Assembly: GCF_000214215.1 (NCBI RefSeq) | Contig: NC_015559.1 | Span: 2,343,001 to 2,407,000, forward strand | Length of the DNA stretch: 64,000 bases | From: Marinomonas posidonica IVIA-Po-181 | GTDB lineage: Bacteria > Pseudomonadota > Gammaproteobacteria > Pseudomonadales > Marinomonadaceae | Direction of reading: 5' to 3' | Shown here: piece after piece, positions 7,792 to 18,200 of the stretch | Position numbering within the stretch: position 1 is the first letter of the stretch | How the letters are laid out: the number at the start of each line of letters is the position of its first letter | Translations under genes and position numbers: made by a program | Notes under the pieces: model-generated | Database searches by the model: none | Seen by the model: the letters and a program-made list of their open reading frames with translations, nothing else | What the model was told of the DNA's origin: nothing

Positions 7792-8331
7792 ATGTGGTCA
7801 GTAAAATGGAAGTTAATAAGCGCAGTGGTGGTTGTCGTGTTACCAACTCACGCCTTTGGTAACCCACTTATCGAGTTTGGCAAAGGCTGTTTAATCGAAG
7901 AGCAACACCTAAATCAGATTGCCATTCAAGCCAATCAGCGTCAGCAGAACCTCCAACAGGCACAGCAAGCCAGTAAAACTCTCAAGCAGCAAGTTAATCT
8001 CTATGAAGAACGACAAAACAAGCTCGACACCAGTATAGAAGAATGCCAACAAGCTGAGAAAAACACCCCATACTGCCATAATATACGGGATCAACATCAA
8101 CAACTTAGCCAACTTATCCGAGAAACAAATCAAGCCTTAATAGATGAAGAAGAAACCCTTAGTCTTTATTCCTATGAGCTGATTCGCGATGACTATGAAC
8201 AAAAACGCGCTCGCTTCCAAATGCGCTGTCGTAGCTCAAATCAGCACTATGCTTTTATTCAAAACCCAGAAGCCTATTCAGCTGTCTGTCATAGCGAGAT
8301 GTTAAAACAAACACTCACTTGCACATTCTGA
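7792..8331 (+). CDS. Secreted, cysteine-containing coiled-coil protein of unknown function
   Basis: 179 aa from the ATG at 7792. This start gives a clean signal peptide (basic MWSVKWK, a VVVVV-containing hydrophobic core, cleavage after AFG), whereas an upstream in-frame ATG at 7675 would bury it. The mature protein is rich in Gln, Glu and Lys with a long helical, probably coiled-coil region (about 38-130). Cysteines, including CQQAEKNTPYC and late ones at the C-terminus, suggest periplasmic disulfides. I recognise no family. It is divergent from the protease-avidin run and shares about 140 bases of promoter region with it, so co-regulation is possible. Confidence 0.65.
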   Translation: MWSVKWKLISAVVVVVLPTHAFGNPLIEFGKGCLIEEQHLNQIAIQANQRQQNLQQAQQASKTLKQQVNLYEERQNKLDTSIEECQQAEKNTPYCHNIRDQHQQLSQLIRETNQALIDEEETLSLYSYELIRDDYEQKRARFQMRCRSSNQHYAFIQNPEAYSAVCHSEMLKQTLTCTF

Positions 8332-8412
8332 TAACACGGCAAGTCTGACCTGATCACGAAACTGTCATATTTATCCGGCAGTCTATAAACAACCAAAGAT
8401 CGGGACAAAGCC

Positions 8413-9885
8413 TTGCTTGCCATCAACTTAAACCGCTCAATAGGCCGTCAAGCAAACCCCAAGCGGCTCAACAAACATGTGTCAGTCAGTCTGACTTCTC
8501 CGACACCAATGCATTGCATCAGCTCTCGATACTTATCCTTTTCAATTGATATATCCGTGCTAGCGGGTGGATTTTGGTGGGAAGGCAGCAAGGGCACTCA
8601 ACAAGGCTTAGGCACAGAAAAAACACCCCCACTGGATTTACAACAAGAGAAACTCGACAAGCTCGTCCAATCTCTTGGACCTTCCTATGTCCGCGTAGGC
8701 GGATCAGAAGCGGATAAACTCCACTATTTCACTAGCCACAATGCCCACGACCAAGACGCACTGCCATTAACCCAAGCCATCTGGCACCAGCTACATGACT
8801 TTTGCCAACGCAATGATCTATGGCTCATGTTTACCTTTAAATATGGCCTGTTTGAACGTCGCCTACAAGGTCAATGGCAAGCAAACGAAGTCATCGATCT
8901 ACTCACCTACAGCCAACAAAACAACCAAAACATAGCCATCTGTGAATTGGGAAACGAACTCAATGCTTACTGGGCCTTTCATGGCATCACCGCTCAGCCC
9001 AGTGCCAAAAAACTGGCGAAGGATTATGACCAATTCATTCGCTGCATTAGACAACACAGCCCAACCAGTTTGGTTGCAGGACCGGGCAGCGCTTTTTGGC
9101 CTAGGATAGGCGAAGCCGTTAAACCCTTCAGTAATATCACCGTGCCATTTTTAGAGAACTTAACGGAACCATTGGACATAGTCGACTGGCACTATTACCC
9201 GTTCCAAAGCAGTCGTTCACCGGTCAAAACCCGTGCTGCCACTCCTCGCAACTTGTTGTCAATAAATGCACTGAATACCTTTGAAAAGTACGCGTTAAAA
9301 CTGGATGAATATCGCCGCCAATATCAGCCTCAAGCGCAAGTGTGGACAGGTGAAAGTGGCTCAGCCCAATGCGGCGGCCAAGCCAAACTGTCTGATCGTT
9401 TCATTTCCTCTTTTTGGTGGGCCGACCAACTAGGACGAGGGGCAAAGCTTGGTCAACAAGTGATGATCAGACAAAGCCTGATTGGGGGAGATTATGCTCT
9501 GATTAATCGACAAACGCTCAAACCCAATCCAGATTTCTGGGTCAGCTGGCTATGGGAAAAACTCATGGGCAATGAGGTCTATCAGGTACAAAGCAGTGAC
9601 TCGTCTATCTTAGTCTATTGTCATAACGCCAAAAAAGCAGACAAATGCACACTCCTCATCATCAATATGACGTCACAATTTCGCATGATTCATTGCCATC
9701 ATTTCGGACTGAAAAAGAAACGCTTTGAAATCACAGCGGATTCCCTAACCGCCAAAAAAATTCGCATCAATGGCATACGACCAAAATTCCGCAATGGTAA
9801 GGTGAAGCTCAGTGATTTTCCCAAACTGTCAAAGCTCAACTTGATCAGCCCTTACAGCATTAATTTTTGGTGTTTTACGGTATAG
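8413..9885 (+). CDS. Glycoside hydrolase family 79 (heparanase/beta-glucuronidase-like)
   Basis: 490 aa if started at the TTG at 8413; an ATG at 8509 would give 458 aa. The strand before that ATG (HVSVSLTSPTP) looks like part of the fold, so the longer form is favoured. GH79 marks are SRYLSFSID, the (beta/alpha)8-barrel segment YVRVGGSEADKLHYF, acid/base Glu182 in ELGNELNAYWAFHG, VDWHYYPF, and nucleophile Glu314 in WTGESGSAQCGG (490-aa numbering). The family cleaves beta-glucuronides, including heparan-type chains. No signal peptide is visible with either start, which is odd for a polysaccharide-acting enzyme; it may act on imported oligosaccharides. No transporter is adjacent. Neither start has a good Shine-Dalgarno sequence. 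Confidence 0.78.
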   Translation: MLAINLNRSIGRQANPKRLNKHVSVSLTSPTPMHCISSRYLSFSIDISVLAGGFWWEGSKGTQQGLGTEKTPPLDLQQEKLDKLVQSLGPSYVRVGGSEADKLHYFTSHNAHDQDALPLTQAIWHQLHDFCQRNDLWLMFTFKYGLFERRLQGQWQANEVIDLLTYSQQNNQNIAICELGNELNAYWAFHGITAQPSAKKLAKDYDQFIRCIRQHSPTSLVAGPGSAFWPRIGEAVKPFSNITVPFLENLTEPLDIVDWHYYPFQSSRSPVKTRAATPRNLLSINALNTFEKYALKLDEYRRQYQPQAQVWTGESGSAQCGGQAKLSDRFISSFWWADQLGRGAKLGQQVMIRQSLIGGDYALINRQTLKPNPDFWVSWLWEKLMGNEVYQVQSSDSSILVYCHNAKKADKCTLLIINMTSQFRMIHCHHFGLKKKRFEITADSLTAKKIRINGIRPKFRNGKVKLSDFPKLSKLNLISPYSINFWCFTV

Positions 9886-9900
9886 ATCACAAACGCAAAT

Positions 9901-9947
9901 AAAAACAATTATCAATACTGTAAACTTTCAATCTACCTCGTTATAAT
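9901..9947 (+). promoter_or_regulatory. Putative Fur-controlled promoter of fepBDGC
   Basis: A perfect -10 TATAAT (9942-9947) lies 17 bases from a weak -35 TGTAAA (9919-9924). An AT-rich Fur-like sequence (9901-9919, core CAATTATCAAT) overlaps the -35, the usual arrangement for iron repression. The Fur match is only partial. Confidence 0.5.
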
Positions 9948-9978
9948 GCCGCCTTTGACTTAGTGGAAGAGGTGCATC

Positions 9979-11007
9979 ATGGTCGGCATGACTGGATTGG
10001 TTCGTTGTATGCTGTTGTCTGTTATTTGCTTTGTTGTCTTAACAGGCTGTGAGCAAGATCATGACTCTGAATCCCACCTCGCTCTCTGGCAAGTCTCTCA
10101 AGCTGACAGTGGCTGGCCTCGAAGCATTCAGACTGAGCAAGGTCGACTGACATTAACTCAGCCCCCTAAGCGAATCGTTTCCACCAGCGTCACGCTGACC
10201 GGCACCCTTCTCGCCATTAATGCGCCTGTTATCGCCACCGGTGGCACCATGGCAAACACAGACGTCGCTGGCGAATATGGATTTATGCGCCAATGGGAAA
10301 CCGTCGCCAAACAGAGAAAACTCATCTCTCTGTACCAGACTGAAGCTAACGCCGAAGCCATTGTTGAAGCCAGACCGGATCTTATTATTATCTCCGCCAC
10401 CGGTGGTGATTCCGCTCGAAAACTGTATGCGCAATTAAAAGACATTGCCCCCACTCTTATTATTGGCTACGACGATAAAAGCTGGATGCAATTGGCGAAC
10501 ATTTTTGGCCAGTTTCTGGGGCTAGAAGAACAAGCCCAATCGGTTATTGCTCAGTTTGAACAAGAAGTTCAAAAGACCAAGCAAATGATTCAATTACCAC
10601 CACAACCAACCACTGGCATGGTGTATTACCAAGACAATACTGGCGGCAATATCTGGACTCGTGAATCGGCCCAAGGCCAACTTCTCACTGAGTTAGGCTT
10701 TCAACTCGCCGAGGTCCCTGATTCGGTCAAAGGCGACAACAGTATGGGGAAACGCGATGACATCATCATTGCCACTGGGGAACGCTTTCCAGATGCCATT
10801 ACAGGTCAAAGCGTTTTACTCTTTGCGGCGGCCAAAGACAGAGAACAGGATTTCATTAACACCCCTTACCTACAAGCCACTCAAGCGGTCAAAAACCATC
10901 AGGTTTATGCCGTTGGCAATGACACTTTTCGGTTAGATTACTACAGTGCCACCAATCTGTTGCACCGTTTACAAACGCTTTTTGGACAACCCAAGCATGC
11001 ACACTAG
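9979..11007 (+). CDS. fepB: Ferric-catecholate-binding periplasmic lipoprotein (FepB)
   Basis: 342 aa. The N-terminus is a lipoprotein signal ending in the lipobox LTGC, so the protein is probably tethered in the periplasm. It is recognisably FepB: PKRIVSTSVTLTGTLLAINAPVIATG, ISATGGDSARKLYAQL and TFRLDYYSA all match the E. coli protein closely. It captures the ferric tris-catechol siderophore and passes it to FepDG. It is first in fepBDGC and overlaps fepD by 11 bases. A promoter with a Fur-like site precedes it. An in-frame ATG at 9988 is an alternative start. Confidence 0.93.
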   Translation: MVGMTGLVRCMLLSVICFVVLTGCEQDHDSESHLALWQVSQADSGWPRSIQTEQGRLTLTQPPKRIVSTSVTLTGTLLAINAPVIATGGTMANTDVAGEYGFMRQWETVAKQRKLISLYQTEANAEAIVEARPDLIIISATGGDSARKLYAQLKDIAPTLIIGYDDKSWMQLANIFGQFLGLEEQAQSVIAQFEQEVQKTKQMIQLPPQPTTGMVYYQDNTGGNIWTRESAQGQLLTELGFQLAEVPDSVKGDNSMGKRDDIIIATGERFPDAITGQSVLLFAAAKDREQDFINTPYLQATQAVKNHQVYAVGNDTFRLDYYSATNLLHRLQTLFGQPKHAH

Positions 11008-11992
11008 ACAAAGACTCACTTGGTTAGCCATCGCTCTGATTAGTTTGTGCGTTATCATGCTTGCTAGCCTTTGCTTTGGTGCCAAAGCCATCCCTCTTCA
11101 TCAACTTTGGAACATTGCATCTGGTCATGAAACTGGGCTTGCTAAAACTATTATTTACGAGGGTCGGCTACCTAGAACCCTGAATGGATTATTTGTCGGC
11201 ATGGCATTAGGCACCTCTGGTGCATTGATTCAAGCCATTACCCGCAACCCGTTAGCCGACCCAGGTATTTTAGGCGTAAATTTAGGCGCCAGCTTGGCCA
11301 TCGCCCTAAGCATTGTCTTTCTTGGCGCGACACAACTCAGTGAATTTTTCTTCTACGCCGCCATCGGGGCTTTGCTTGCTAGTCTGCTGGTTTATTATGT
11401 CGGGCGTTTAGGTGGCGGTCGAGTGGATCCGCTCAAGCTGACCCTTGCTGGTGTGGCAATTGGTGCCGTTTTTGGTGGCTTGAGTTCAGCACTAACGCTT
11501 TTTAATCCTAGCGCCTTTGATCAAATTCGCTTTTGGTCGGTTGGCAGCTTAGACATTCGTAATCTTGCTGTCCCCTTCTTTATTGCGCCTGTGGTCATAA
11601 TAGGCTGTCTTATTGCTCTGGCGATCACTCCTGCGTTAAATGCGTTCGGATTGGGGGATTCACTCGCCACGGCACTGGGTAGTCAGCCAGCACGGGCTCA
11701 GATCCTCGCCCTAATCGCCATTACCTTGTTGTGTGGGGCGGCGACGGCGGCAGCTGGACCGATTGGCTTTGTGAGTCTAATGATTCCTCACATTGCCCGC
11801 TGGATGGTGGGTCCAGACCAACGCTGGGTCATGCCATTCTGTATCATTTTGACTCCTTGCTTACTGCTCTTCGCCGACATTGTTGGACGAGTCTTGATCG
11901 TCGGTGAACTCAGGGTGTCCATCGTCACAGCCTTTCTTGGTGCGCCTATCCTCATCTATCTTGTCAGACGAAAGGGAGCGTCTTCATTATGA
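10997..11992 (+). CDS. fepD: Ferric-siderophore ABC permease FepD
   Basis: 331 aa from the ATG at 10997, which overlaps the fepB end and begins directly before the first membrane helix; an upstream in-frame ATG at 10946 lies inside fepB and adds an unlikely hydrophilic leader. FecCD family with about nine or ten transmembrane helices. The conserved segments RLPRTLNGLFVGMALGTSGALIQAITRNPLADPGILGVN and GPIGFVSLMIPHIAR (coupling helix that contacts the ATPase) are present. Forms a heterodimer with FepG in the inner membrane. Overlaps fepG by four bases (ATGA), so translation is coupled. Confidence 0.93.
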   Translation: MHTRQRLTWLAIALISLCVIMLASLCFGAKAIPLHQLWNIASGHETGLAKTIIYEGRLPRTLNGLFVGMALGTSGALIQAITRNPLADPGILGVNLGASLAIALSIVFLGATQLSEFFFYAAIGALLASLLVYYVGRLGGGRVDPLKLTLAGVAIGAVFGGLSSALTLFNPSAFDQIRFWSVGSLDIRNLAVPFFIAPVVIIGCLIALAITPALNAFGLGDSLATALGSQPARAQILALIAITLLCGAATAAAGPIGFVSLMIPHIARWMVGPDQRWVMPFCIILTPCLLLFADIVGRVLIVGELRVSIVTAFLGAPILIYLVRRKGASSL

Positions 11993-12978
11993 TGACACGT
12001 CAATACAAACCTTCTCTCGTCCCTGTCGCCCTCATATTGACACTTGTGGTCCTATTGGCGACCCTGTTTACAGGACAACAAGTCGCTCAAGGTATGACAG
12101 GCATCTGGCAATTGCTCACAGGAGAGGCCAGCCCATACCAATCTATCGTGGTTTGGCAATGGCGCGCTTCTCGGGCCTTAGGCGCTTTAATTATTGGTGC
12201 TGGTTTGGGTGTCAGTGGTGCGGTATTCCAATCCTTAGTACGCAATCCATTAGGTAGCCCAGACATTACTGGCTTTAATGTTGGTGCCTTTACTGGCGTC
12301 TTACTCTCTATTGCTTGGTTTGGAAACCTCTATTGGATGAGCGTTTTGGGGGCCATTTTGGGTGGACTCGGCGCCGCCACCTTGGTCTATCTGTTTGCCT
12401 ACCGAGAAGGACATTCCGGCTTTCGTCTGATCATTGTTGGCATTGCCATCAGTGCCACTCTAACCGCTTTCAACCAATGGTTATCCTTATCCGTGTCTCT
12501 TGAAACAGCCATGACCGCCGCACTTTGGAGCGCTGGTTCTCTGAATGGTATGACCTGGTCTAAAGTTCTCCCCGCCGCCATTTTATTGATATTGCTAATG
12601 TGCATCGCCTTGGCGATGAACAGTCGGATGAAGTTACTGGAAATGGGAGACGATACCGCCGCCGCTCTGGGCGTTTCCGTGAACAAGAGTCGTTTGGCAC
12701 TTATGTTTGTCGGTGTGTCACTCACCGCTGTGGCAACCGCGATCACCGGCCCCATTGCCTTTATCTCTCTGGCAGCACCACAAATCGCACGACGCTTAGA
12801 AAATAATGCGTCCATTTCACTCACGGCATCCGCACTTGTGGGTGCCATGTTATTACTGGCTGCAGACTTCTTAGCGCAACACGCTTGGCAAGGCATTACC
12901 CTTCCTGTTGGTCTCGTTACCATCAGTTTAGCCGGCCTCTATTTGGTTTATTTAATTGTACGAGAAGGAAGACTATGA
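11989..12978 (+). CDS. fepG: Ferric-siderophore ABC permease FepG
   Basis: 329 aa, FecCD family, the partner of FepD. Conserved family segments are WRASRALGALIIGAGLGVSGAVFQSLVRNPLGSPDITG near the N-terminus and GPIAFISLAAPQIARR near the C-terminus. About nine or ten transmembrane helices. Start ATG at 11989 is immediately followed by a second ATG (11992), both overlapping the fepD stop. Overlaps fepC by four bases. The long antisense reading frame inside this gene is not considered real. Confidence 0.93.
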   Translation: MMTRQYKPSLVPVALILTLVVLLATLFTGQQVAQGMTGIWQLLTGEASPYQSIVVWQWRASRALGALIIGAGLGVSGAVFQSLVRNPLGSPDITGFNVGAFTGVLLSIAWFGNLYWMSVLGAILGGLGAATLVYLFAYREGHSGFRLIIVGIAISATLTAFNQWLSLSVSLETAMTAALWSAGSLNGMTWSKVLPAAILLILLMCIALAMNSRMKLLEMGDDTAAALGVSVNKSRLALMFVGVSLTAVATAITGPIAFISLAAPQIARRLENNASISLTASALVGAMLLLAADFLAQHAWQGITLPVGLVTISLAGLYLVYLIVREGRL

Positions 12979-13775
12979 GCCCGAATTCATCCACTTTATT
13001 AGCGGCCGAGTCCGTCACCCTTAGCTACGATCAAACCATCATTGCAAAAGATTTATCAATACAGATTCCGCAAGGTAAATTCAGTGTGATTGTCGGCCCA
13101 AATGGCTGTGGTAAATCCACTTTATTGCGCGCCATGAGTCGCTTATTGGTGCCAGAATCTGGCAAAGTACTACTAAACGGACGCAACATCCATGAACAGA
13201 CCACAAAGGCGGTCGCCAAACAGTTAGGATTGTTGCCGCAAAGTGCCATTGCCCCAGATGGCATTAAGGTGATGGATTTGGTTTCACGAGGTCGTTTCCC
13301 CCACCAAAAATGGTTCCAGCCCTGGCGTGAAGAAGACCAAAAGGCGGTTGATGCGGCCATGGCAGCGACACACATTACCGACTTTGCTCAACATCATGTT
13401 GACCAACTTTCTGGTGGACAGAGACAACGTGTTTGGGTAGCCATGGCCTTAGCACAGCAAACACCTGTGCTTTTATTAGACGAACCGACAACTTACTTAG
13501 ACATTGCTCACCAGATTGAATTGCTGGATTTATTTCAGGATCTCAATCAAAAAAATGGCCATACCATGGTGGCGGTATTACATGATCTGAACCACGCCTG
13601 TCGCTATGCTGATAATCTCATTGCCATGAAGGACGGCCAAATTGTCGCCACAGGCAAACCAAGTGAGATTGTCACTGAGAGCTTAATTGAATCAGTATTT
13701 GGCCTACCTTGTCTGATTATAGAGGACCCTATTTCTGGTACGCCTTTAGTCATACCTAAAGGCCGTCAAATTTAA
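12975..13775 (+). CDS. fepC: Ferric-siderophore ABC ATPase FepC
   Basis: 266 aa from the ATG at 12975, which overlaps the fepG stop (ATGA). An ABC ATPase with Walker A GPNGCGKST, signature LSGGQRQR, Walker B VLLLDEP and the switch His in VLHDLNH. It energises FepDG import of ferric catecholate into the cytoplasm, where the Fes esterase encoded nearby could release the iron. Last gene of fepBDGC; a strong bidirectional hairpin follows the stop. Confidence 0.94.
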   Translation: MSPNSSTLLAAESVTLSYDQTIIAKDLSIQIPQGKFSVIVGPNGCGKSTLLRAMSRLLVPESGKVLLNGRNIHEQTTKAVAKQLGLLPQSAIAPDGIKVMDLVSRGRFPHQKWFQPWREEDQKAVDAAMAATHITDFAQHHVDQLSGGQRQRVWVAMALAQQTPVLLLDEPTTYLDIAHQIELLDLFQDLNQKNGHTMVAVLHDLNHACRYADNLIAMKDGQIVATGKPSEIVTESLIESVFGLPCLIIEDPISGTPLVIPKGRQI

Positions 13776-13778
13776 TAC

Positions 13779-13826
13779 GTAAACAAAAATGGTGAGGTCG
13801 CACAACCTCACCATTTCTATGTTTAC
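13779..13826. terminator. Bidirectional terminator between fepC and entS
   Basis: A 12-bp perfect stem (13787-13798 with 13805-13816, six-base loop) is extended by outer arms GTAAAC and GTTTAC (13779-13784, 13821-13826). It lies between the convergent fepC and entS genes, with A-rich and T-rich flanks that suit both directions. Confidence 0.75.
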
Positions 13827-13842
13827 CTTGATTCAATATTAA

Positions 13843-15135
13843 TTAGGCTGTTACGCCCTTTGCCGAGTTCGCACTTGGGCTCTCTTCTGCAGGAAATAAG
13901 TTCGTATCAATCAATGTAGTATCTCGTAACGAGCGCACTCCAGCACTTAGCAATAGGGTGGCCGCCGCACAGCCTAAACCTAGTGCCACCAGCCCCATGA
14001 CTGGCGATAACACTTTAACAATAACACCAATGCCGAGCGCACCAGCCGAATCGCCAACCACATCTTGTGCTGTCCAGAAACTACCGATGCGACCTAACAT
14101 AGGATCTGGGGTATGCCCTTGAACAATCGTATATTGCAATAAACCACCAATGGAACCGAGATAGCCGAACACCGCCAATGCCAGCAACATCCATACTAGA
14201 TGCCCCATAAAGCCCAATGCGGCAACACATAAAAATGAGAAAAATGCGGTAACCAACATCACCATCCCCGGTCGTTTTGCATGCCGAACCCAACCACTAG
14301 TAAGCGCGCCTAGTGTCGATCCAACCGGTACCGCGGCATACATGAGACCCACTTCAAACGCACCACCGCCAAATGCCGTTGCCGCCAGAGCAGGAAATAA
14401 GATACGAATGGATTTGGTGACGGCTTCCAATGTTCCTAATGCCACCACAGCTCGAATAATTTTATGGGTGAACACAAATTGAAATCCATCCAACAAGGAG
14501 CGAATCGGATGCTCTTGAGGGCCGCCTTTTTGTGGCTTCATGTTTGGCAAAGTAATTAAGGTAATCAAGGTACAGAAGGTCCCAATGGCCGCTAACGTGT
14601 AGTTCCATGTCACCCCAAACGACACAATCACAATACCTGCCACCGCAGGAGAAATCACCGAACCGATACGCACAATCAACATACTCAGTGCGCCTGCAGT
14701 GGGCAGATTTTCTCGTCCTACCAAATGCGGTATCGACGCCATTAATGCGGTCATACCAATCGCACTGAAAAAACCATCCCAAAGAGAAATCGCATAAACC
14801 GCCCACAGACTTGGATCAGACAAATAGGCATTCGCCGCGAGCAAGACAAAGCCAAACCCACAAATAGAACGAGAGAACAAGATTAACCACTTACGATCCA
14901 TTCTATCGGCTAGAACCCCACCCAACATCAGACCGATAAACATACCGATACCATCTAACGCCACGGCAAAACCGACTTGTAAGCTGGACCCTGTTAATTC
15001 GTATATTTGCACTGGCACCGCAACATTTAACATGCCAATGCCCAATACAGACATCAAACGAGCAATGAAAATAGCGCGGAAATTGGCGTTGGTTTTAAGC
15101 AAACTAAAGTCCAACATGATATTTGATTTTGACAT
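13843..15135 (-). CDS. entS: Siderophore exporter EntS (MFS)
   Basis: 430 aa MFS protein very close to E. coli EntS along its whole length: LLKTNANFRAIFIARLMS, VGLMLGGVLADRMDRK-type loop, LWDGFFSAIGMTALMA, VGRENL and LGRIGSFWTAQDVVGD. EntS exports enterobactin across the inner membrane, so this protein is expected to export the siderophore made by the adjacent synthetase. It is the last gene of the minus-strand fes-mbtH-NRPS-entS run and follows the synthetase after about 77 bases. AAGAG precedes the ATG. Confidence 0.92.
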   Translation of the reverse strand: MSKSNIMLDFSLLKTNANFRAIFIARLMSVLGIGMLNVAVPVQIYELTGSSLQVGFAVALDGIGMFIGLMLGGVLADRMDRKWLILFSRSICGFGFVLLAANAYLSDPSLWAVYAISLWDGFFSAIGMTALMASIPHLVGRENLPTAGALSMLIVRIGSVISPAVAGIVIVSFGVTWNYTLAAIGTFCTLITLITLPNMKPQKGGPQEHPIRSLLDGFQFVFTHKIIRAVVALGTLEAVTKSIRILFPALAATAFGGGAFEVGLMYAAVPVGSTLGALTSGWVRHAKRPGMVMLVTAFFSFLCVAALGFMGHLVWMLLALAVFGYLGSIGGLLQYTIVQGHTPDPMLGRIGSFWTAQDVVGDSAGALGIGVIVKVLSPVMGLVALGLGCAAATLLLSAGVRSLRDTTLIDTNLFPAEESPSANSAKGVTA

Positions 15136-15212
15136 AACGACTCTTTAAATAGATTAAATATGGCGCGACAACGGCCGCGCACTGACGATTACAGATAAGC
15201 TATGCTAAAAAA

Positions 15213-18200
15213 TTAACCTGAAATCAATTGATTAAATAAAGGTCCCAGCACAACCAAGGCCTCTGGCGATAAAATATCTTCATGAGCAAAGTCAAAGTGG
15301 TGCTCTTCCAGTGAATCTAGGTAAGGTGTCCAAGTTGCTTGAATATCCATGCCATCAGGCACAGTTTTATCCGCGACAAACAAGACAGCTTTACCTTGAT
15401 AACGCGGTGATTTTGTCTTAGAAAGCAAGGTTACTGAGTCAGCATAATTCTTCACAATATCAGCAAACATAGCATCGCGTTCCACTTCCATTTGCTCGTC
15501 TAAGGTTTCTTCCGAGGTTTCCATGAATTGTGCTTTTTCACGCTCAACTTCACCTTGGGCCTCTGTTTCGGTCGATCCAGACCAGTCCTGCTCATCCGGC
15601 GGATAGGTATCTAAAAGACCTAAGAAGCTAACTTCATCCCCCATTTCTTGTAATCGAACGGCTAGACCATGAGCAATGACACCACCAAGCGAATAACCTA
15701 TGAGTCGATAAGGCCCCCTTGGCTGACGCTCTTTCAACACATTTAAATGTTGATCAATTACGCCATCCATATCTTGTTGCGCCGCAACTGGACCGTCTGG
15801 ACGTGGTGACTGTAATCCAATTAAAGGGCAATATTCAGAAAGGTAACGGGCAAACCCTGTGTATTGCCAAGCAAAGCCCGACGCTGGGTGAATACAAAAA
15901 ATTGGCGTACCAACACCTTGTTTAATAGGAAGTACTGAGCCGAAACCAGACAACTCTCGACTATTAGCAAGGTTTTGATTCCCCAGAACATTCGCAAGCT
16001 TTTCAATACTTGGCGACACCATAACTTGCCCTACTGTCACGTTAAGCTTGAGCGCTCTTCGTAGCTCTGAAACAAGACGTACGGCTAAAATAGAGTGTCC
16101 ACCTAAGCTGAAAAAATCGTCACTGGCAGTTAACTCAGTCACACCCAACACTTTAGAAAAGGCATTTGCTATGTCCGTTTCGATCCCTAATTTAACCGGT
16201 CGACCTTGGCTAGAATCAATAACATCTGACGGTAATGGCAGAGCCTTACGATCCAGCTTACCATTGGCACTTAATGGCATAGAATCCAATTGAATAACAA
16301 ACGCTGGCACCATATGAATAGGCAACTCTTCTCTCATCAAAGTTCGCATATGTGAAGTATCTAGCTCACCTGATCGGCTAGTGACATACGCAATCAATTG
16401 ACGAGCATCGGCCCCCATCGCATCACGATCTTGGCCCCATGCTTTTGCCACAACAACCGATTGGTCAACACCCACTTGAGATGACAAAACCTGCTCGATC
16501 TCACCTAACTCAATGCGTTGCCCTCGAATTTTCAGCTGGTCATCACTGCGTCCCAGATACTCAACTGCACCATTATCTAACCAGCGAACCACATCTCCAG
16601 TGCGATACATTCGATCACCATCACCTAATGGGTCCGCGACAAATCGTGCGGCACATAACTCTGGTCTACGCCAATAGCCATCTGCCAGCTGAGTACCACA
16701 TAAGTACAACTCTCCCGCCACACCGATTGGCACAGGTCGTAAGAAGTCATCTAAAATTCTTAGCTGGGTATTCCAAACAGGATAGCCTATGGGTACTCCA
16801 ACACCCTTCACCTGATCCAGATGCTCACCATAGGCTGGGTAGTAGGTGACATCCACCGCGGCTTCTGTTGGACCATAAAGATTATGAAGCTCACAGCTAA
16901 CCACCTCTTCAAACTGCCTAGACAATTCCACAGGTAGCGCCTCGCCACTACAAAAGACACGCTTTAATGAACGACAAGTATCAACATTGATGTCTCGCAA
17001 TGAAACAACAAATGCCGCCAACATTGATGGTACAAAGTGAAGCGTCGTAATGTTATGGTCTAAAATTAATTGTTGAAGCTGAATAGGATCTCGATGCGAA
17101 TCTGGCGGTGCCATATGCAGCTTCGCTCCTACCATTGCGCTCCAAAAGAACTCCCAAACCGACACATCAAAACTACAAGGTGTTTTTTGCAAGATCACAT
17201 CGTCGCTTAGCAACGGATATTGATCCTGCATCCAGAGAATACGGTTCACTATGGCGTGATGTGACACCAAAACCCCTTTTGGTCGACCAGTGGAGCCCGA
17301 TGTATAGAGCAAATAAGCCGCACAATGAATACCTAACTCTGGCGCTTGCCACTCTGCGATCGCTCGCTTAGCAAGTGAATCATCCGCTGGTGTGATATCT
17401 CCATCATAAAGATAGCGTGCGGCCTGACAGTCAAAGCGTGACGTTTCTGATTCTAGGGTAATTAAGGCGCTTGGTTTGGCGTCATCCAACATGTAATTCA
17501 ATCGATCATCTGGGTAGCCTGTATCAAGAGGAAGATACGCAGCACCCACTTCAATAATCGCCCATAACGCCAAACTTAACTTCACTGATCTAGGTAAGGC
17601 AACCGCAACAATGTCACCCGATTGCACTCCTAATGATTGCAGTTTTTTAGCTAAGATAACGACTTCAAAACGCGCTTGTAAATAAGTTAACTGACAGTTT
17701 TCATCGGACAAACACGCCCTTTCTGGAGTCTCTAAGGCTTGCCTTATCAGTGCGTCTCTAAGCGTCAATTGAGGCAAAATTTTGGACGTTTCATTCAAAC
17801 CTGTGATGACATTTTTTTCGCTTGGCAAACACAAATCCAATGCATGTTGCGGCTCAGTAGAATCCTTCAATAACGATTTCAATAGCCACTCAAATCGTGC
17901 GATTAGCGCCTGTATTTCTTCACCGCCTCGGTACTCAAACAGCAAATCCAATCGCTCGCTCGGCAACGCAAGCACCGTCAGCGGATAATGAGTAAACCCT
18001 CGATTGTAAACCTCGTTTAGTGATAGCCCTTGATAATTTTTATCAAACAAACTCGCCTGTTCAGGGAAGTTTTCGACCACAAGCAAGGTGTCAAATAAGT
18101 TATTATGTCCGCCTAACCTCTGTATCTCGGCTAAACCTAATCCATCGTATTCTAATAAGGCTATCTGTTCATTTTGCACCTGCTGCATTTGCTGCCAAAG

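Noticed and set aside
10153..10454. Two overlapping antisense frames within fepB
   Set aside because: fepB matches its family over the whole stretch; the antisense products have no recognisable feature.
12399..12923. 174-codon antisense reading frame within fepG
   Set aside because: It mirrors fepG codons, has no family features or ribosome site, and fepG is certain on the other strand.
16439..16849. 136-codon antisense frame within the NRPS (and several similar ones at 18238 and 22235)
   Set aside because: Frame shadows of a well-supported synthetase; composition is not protein-like.
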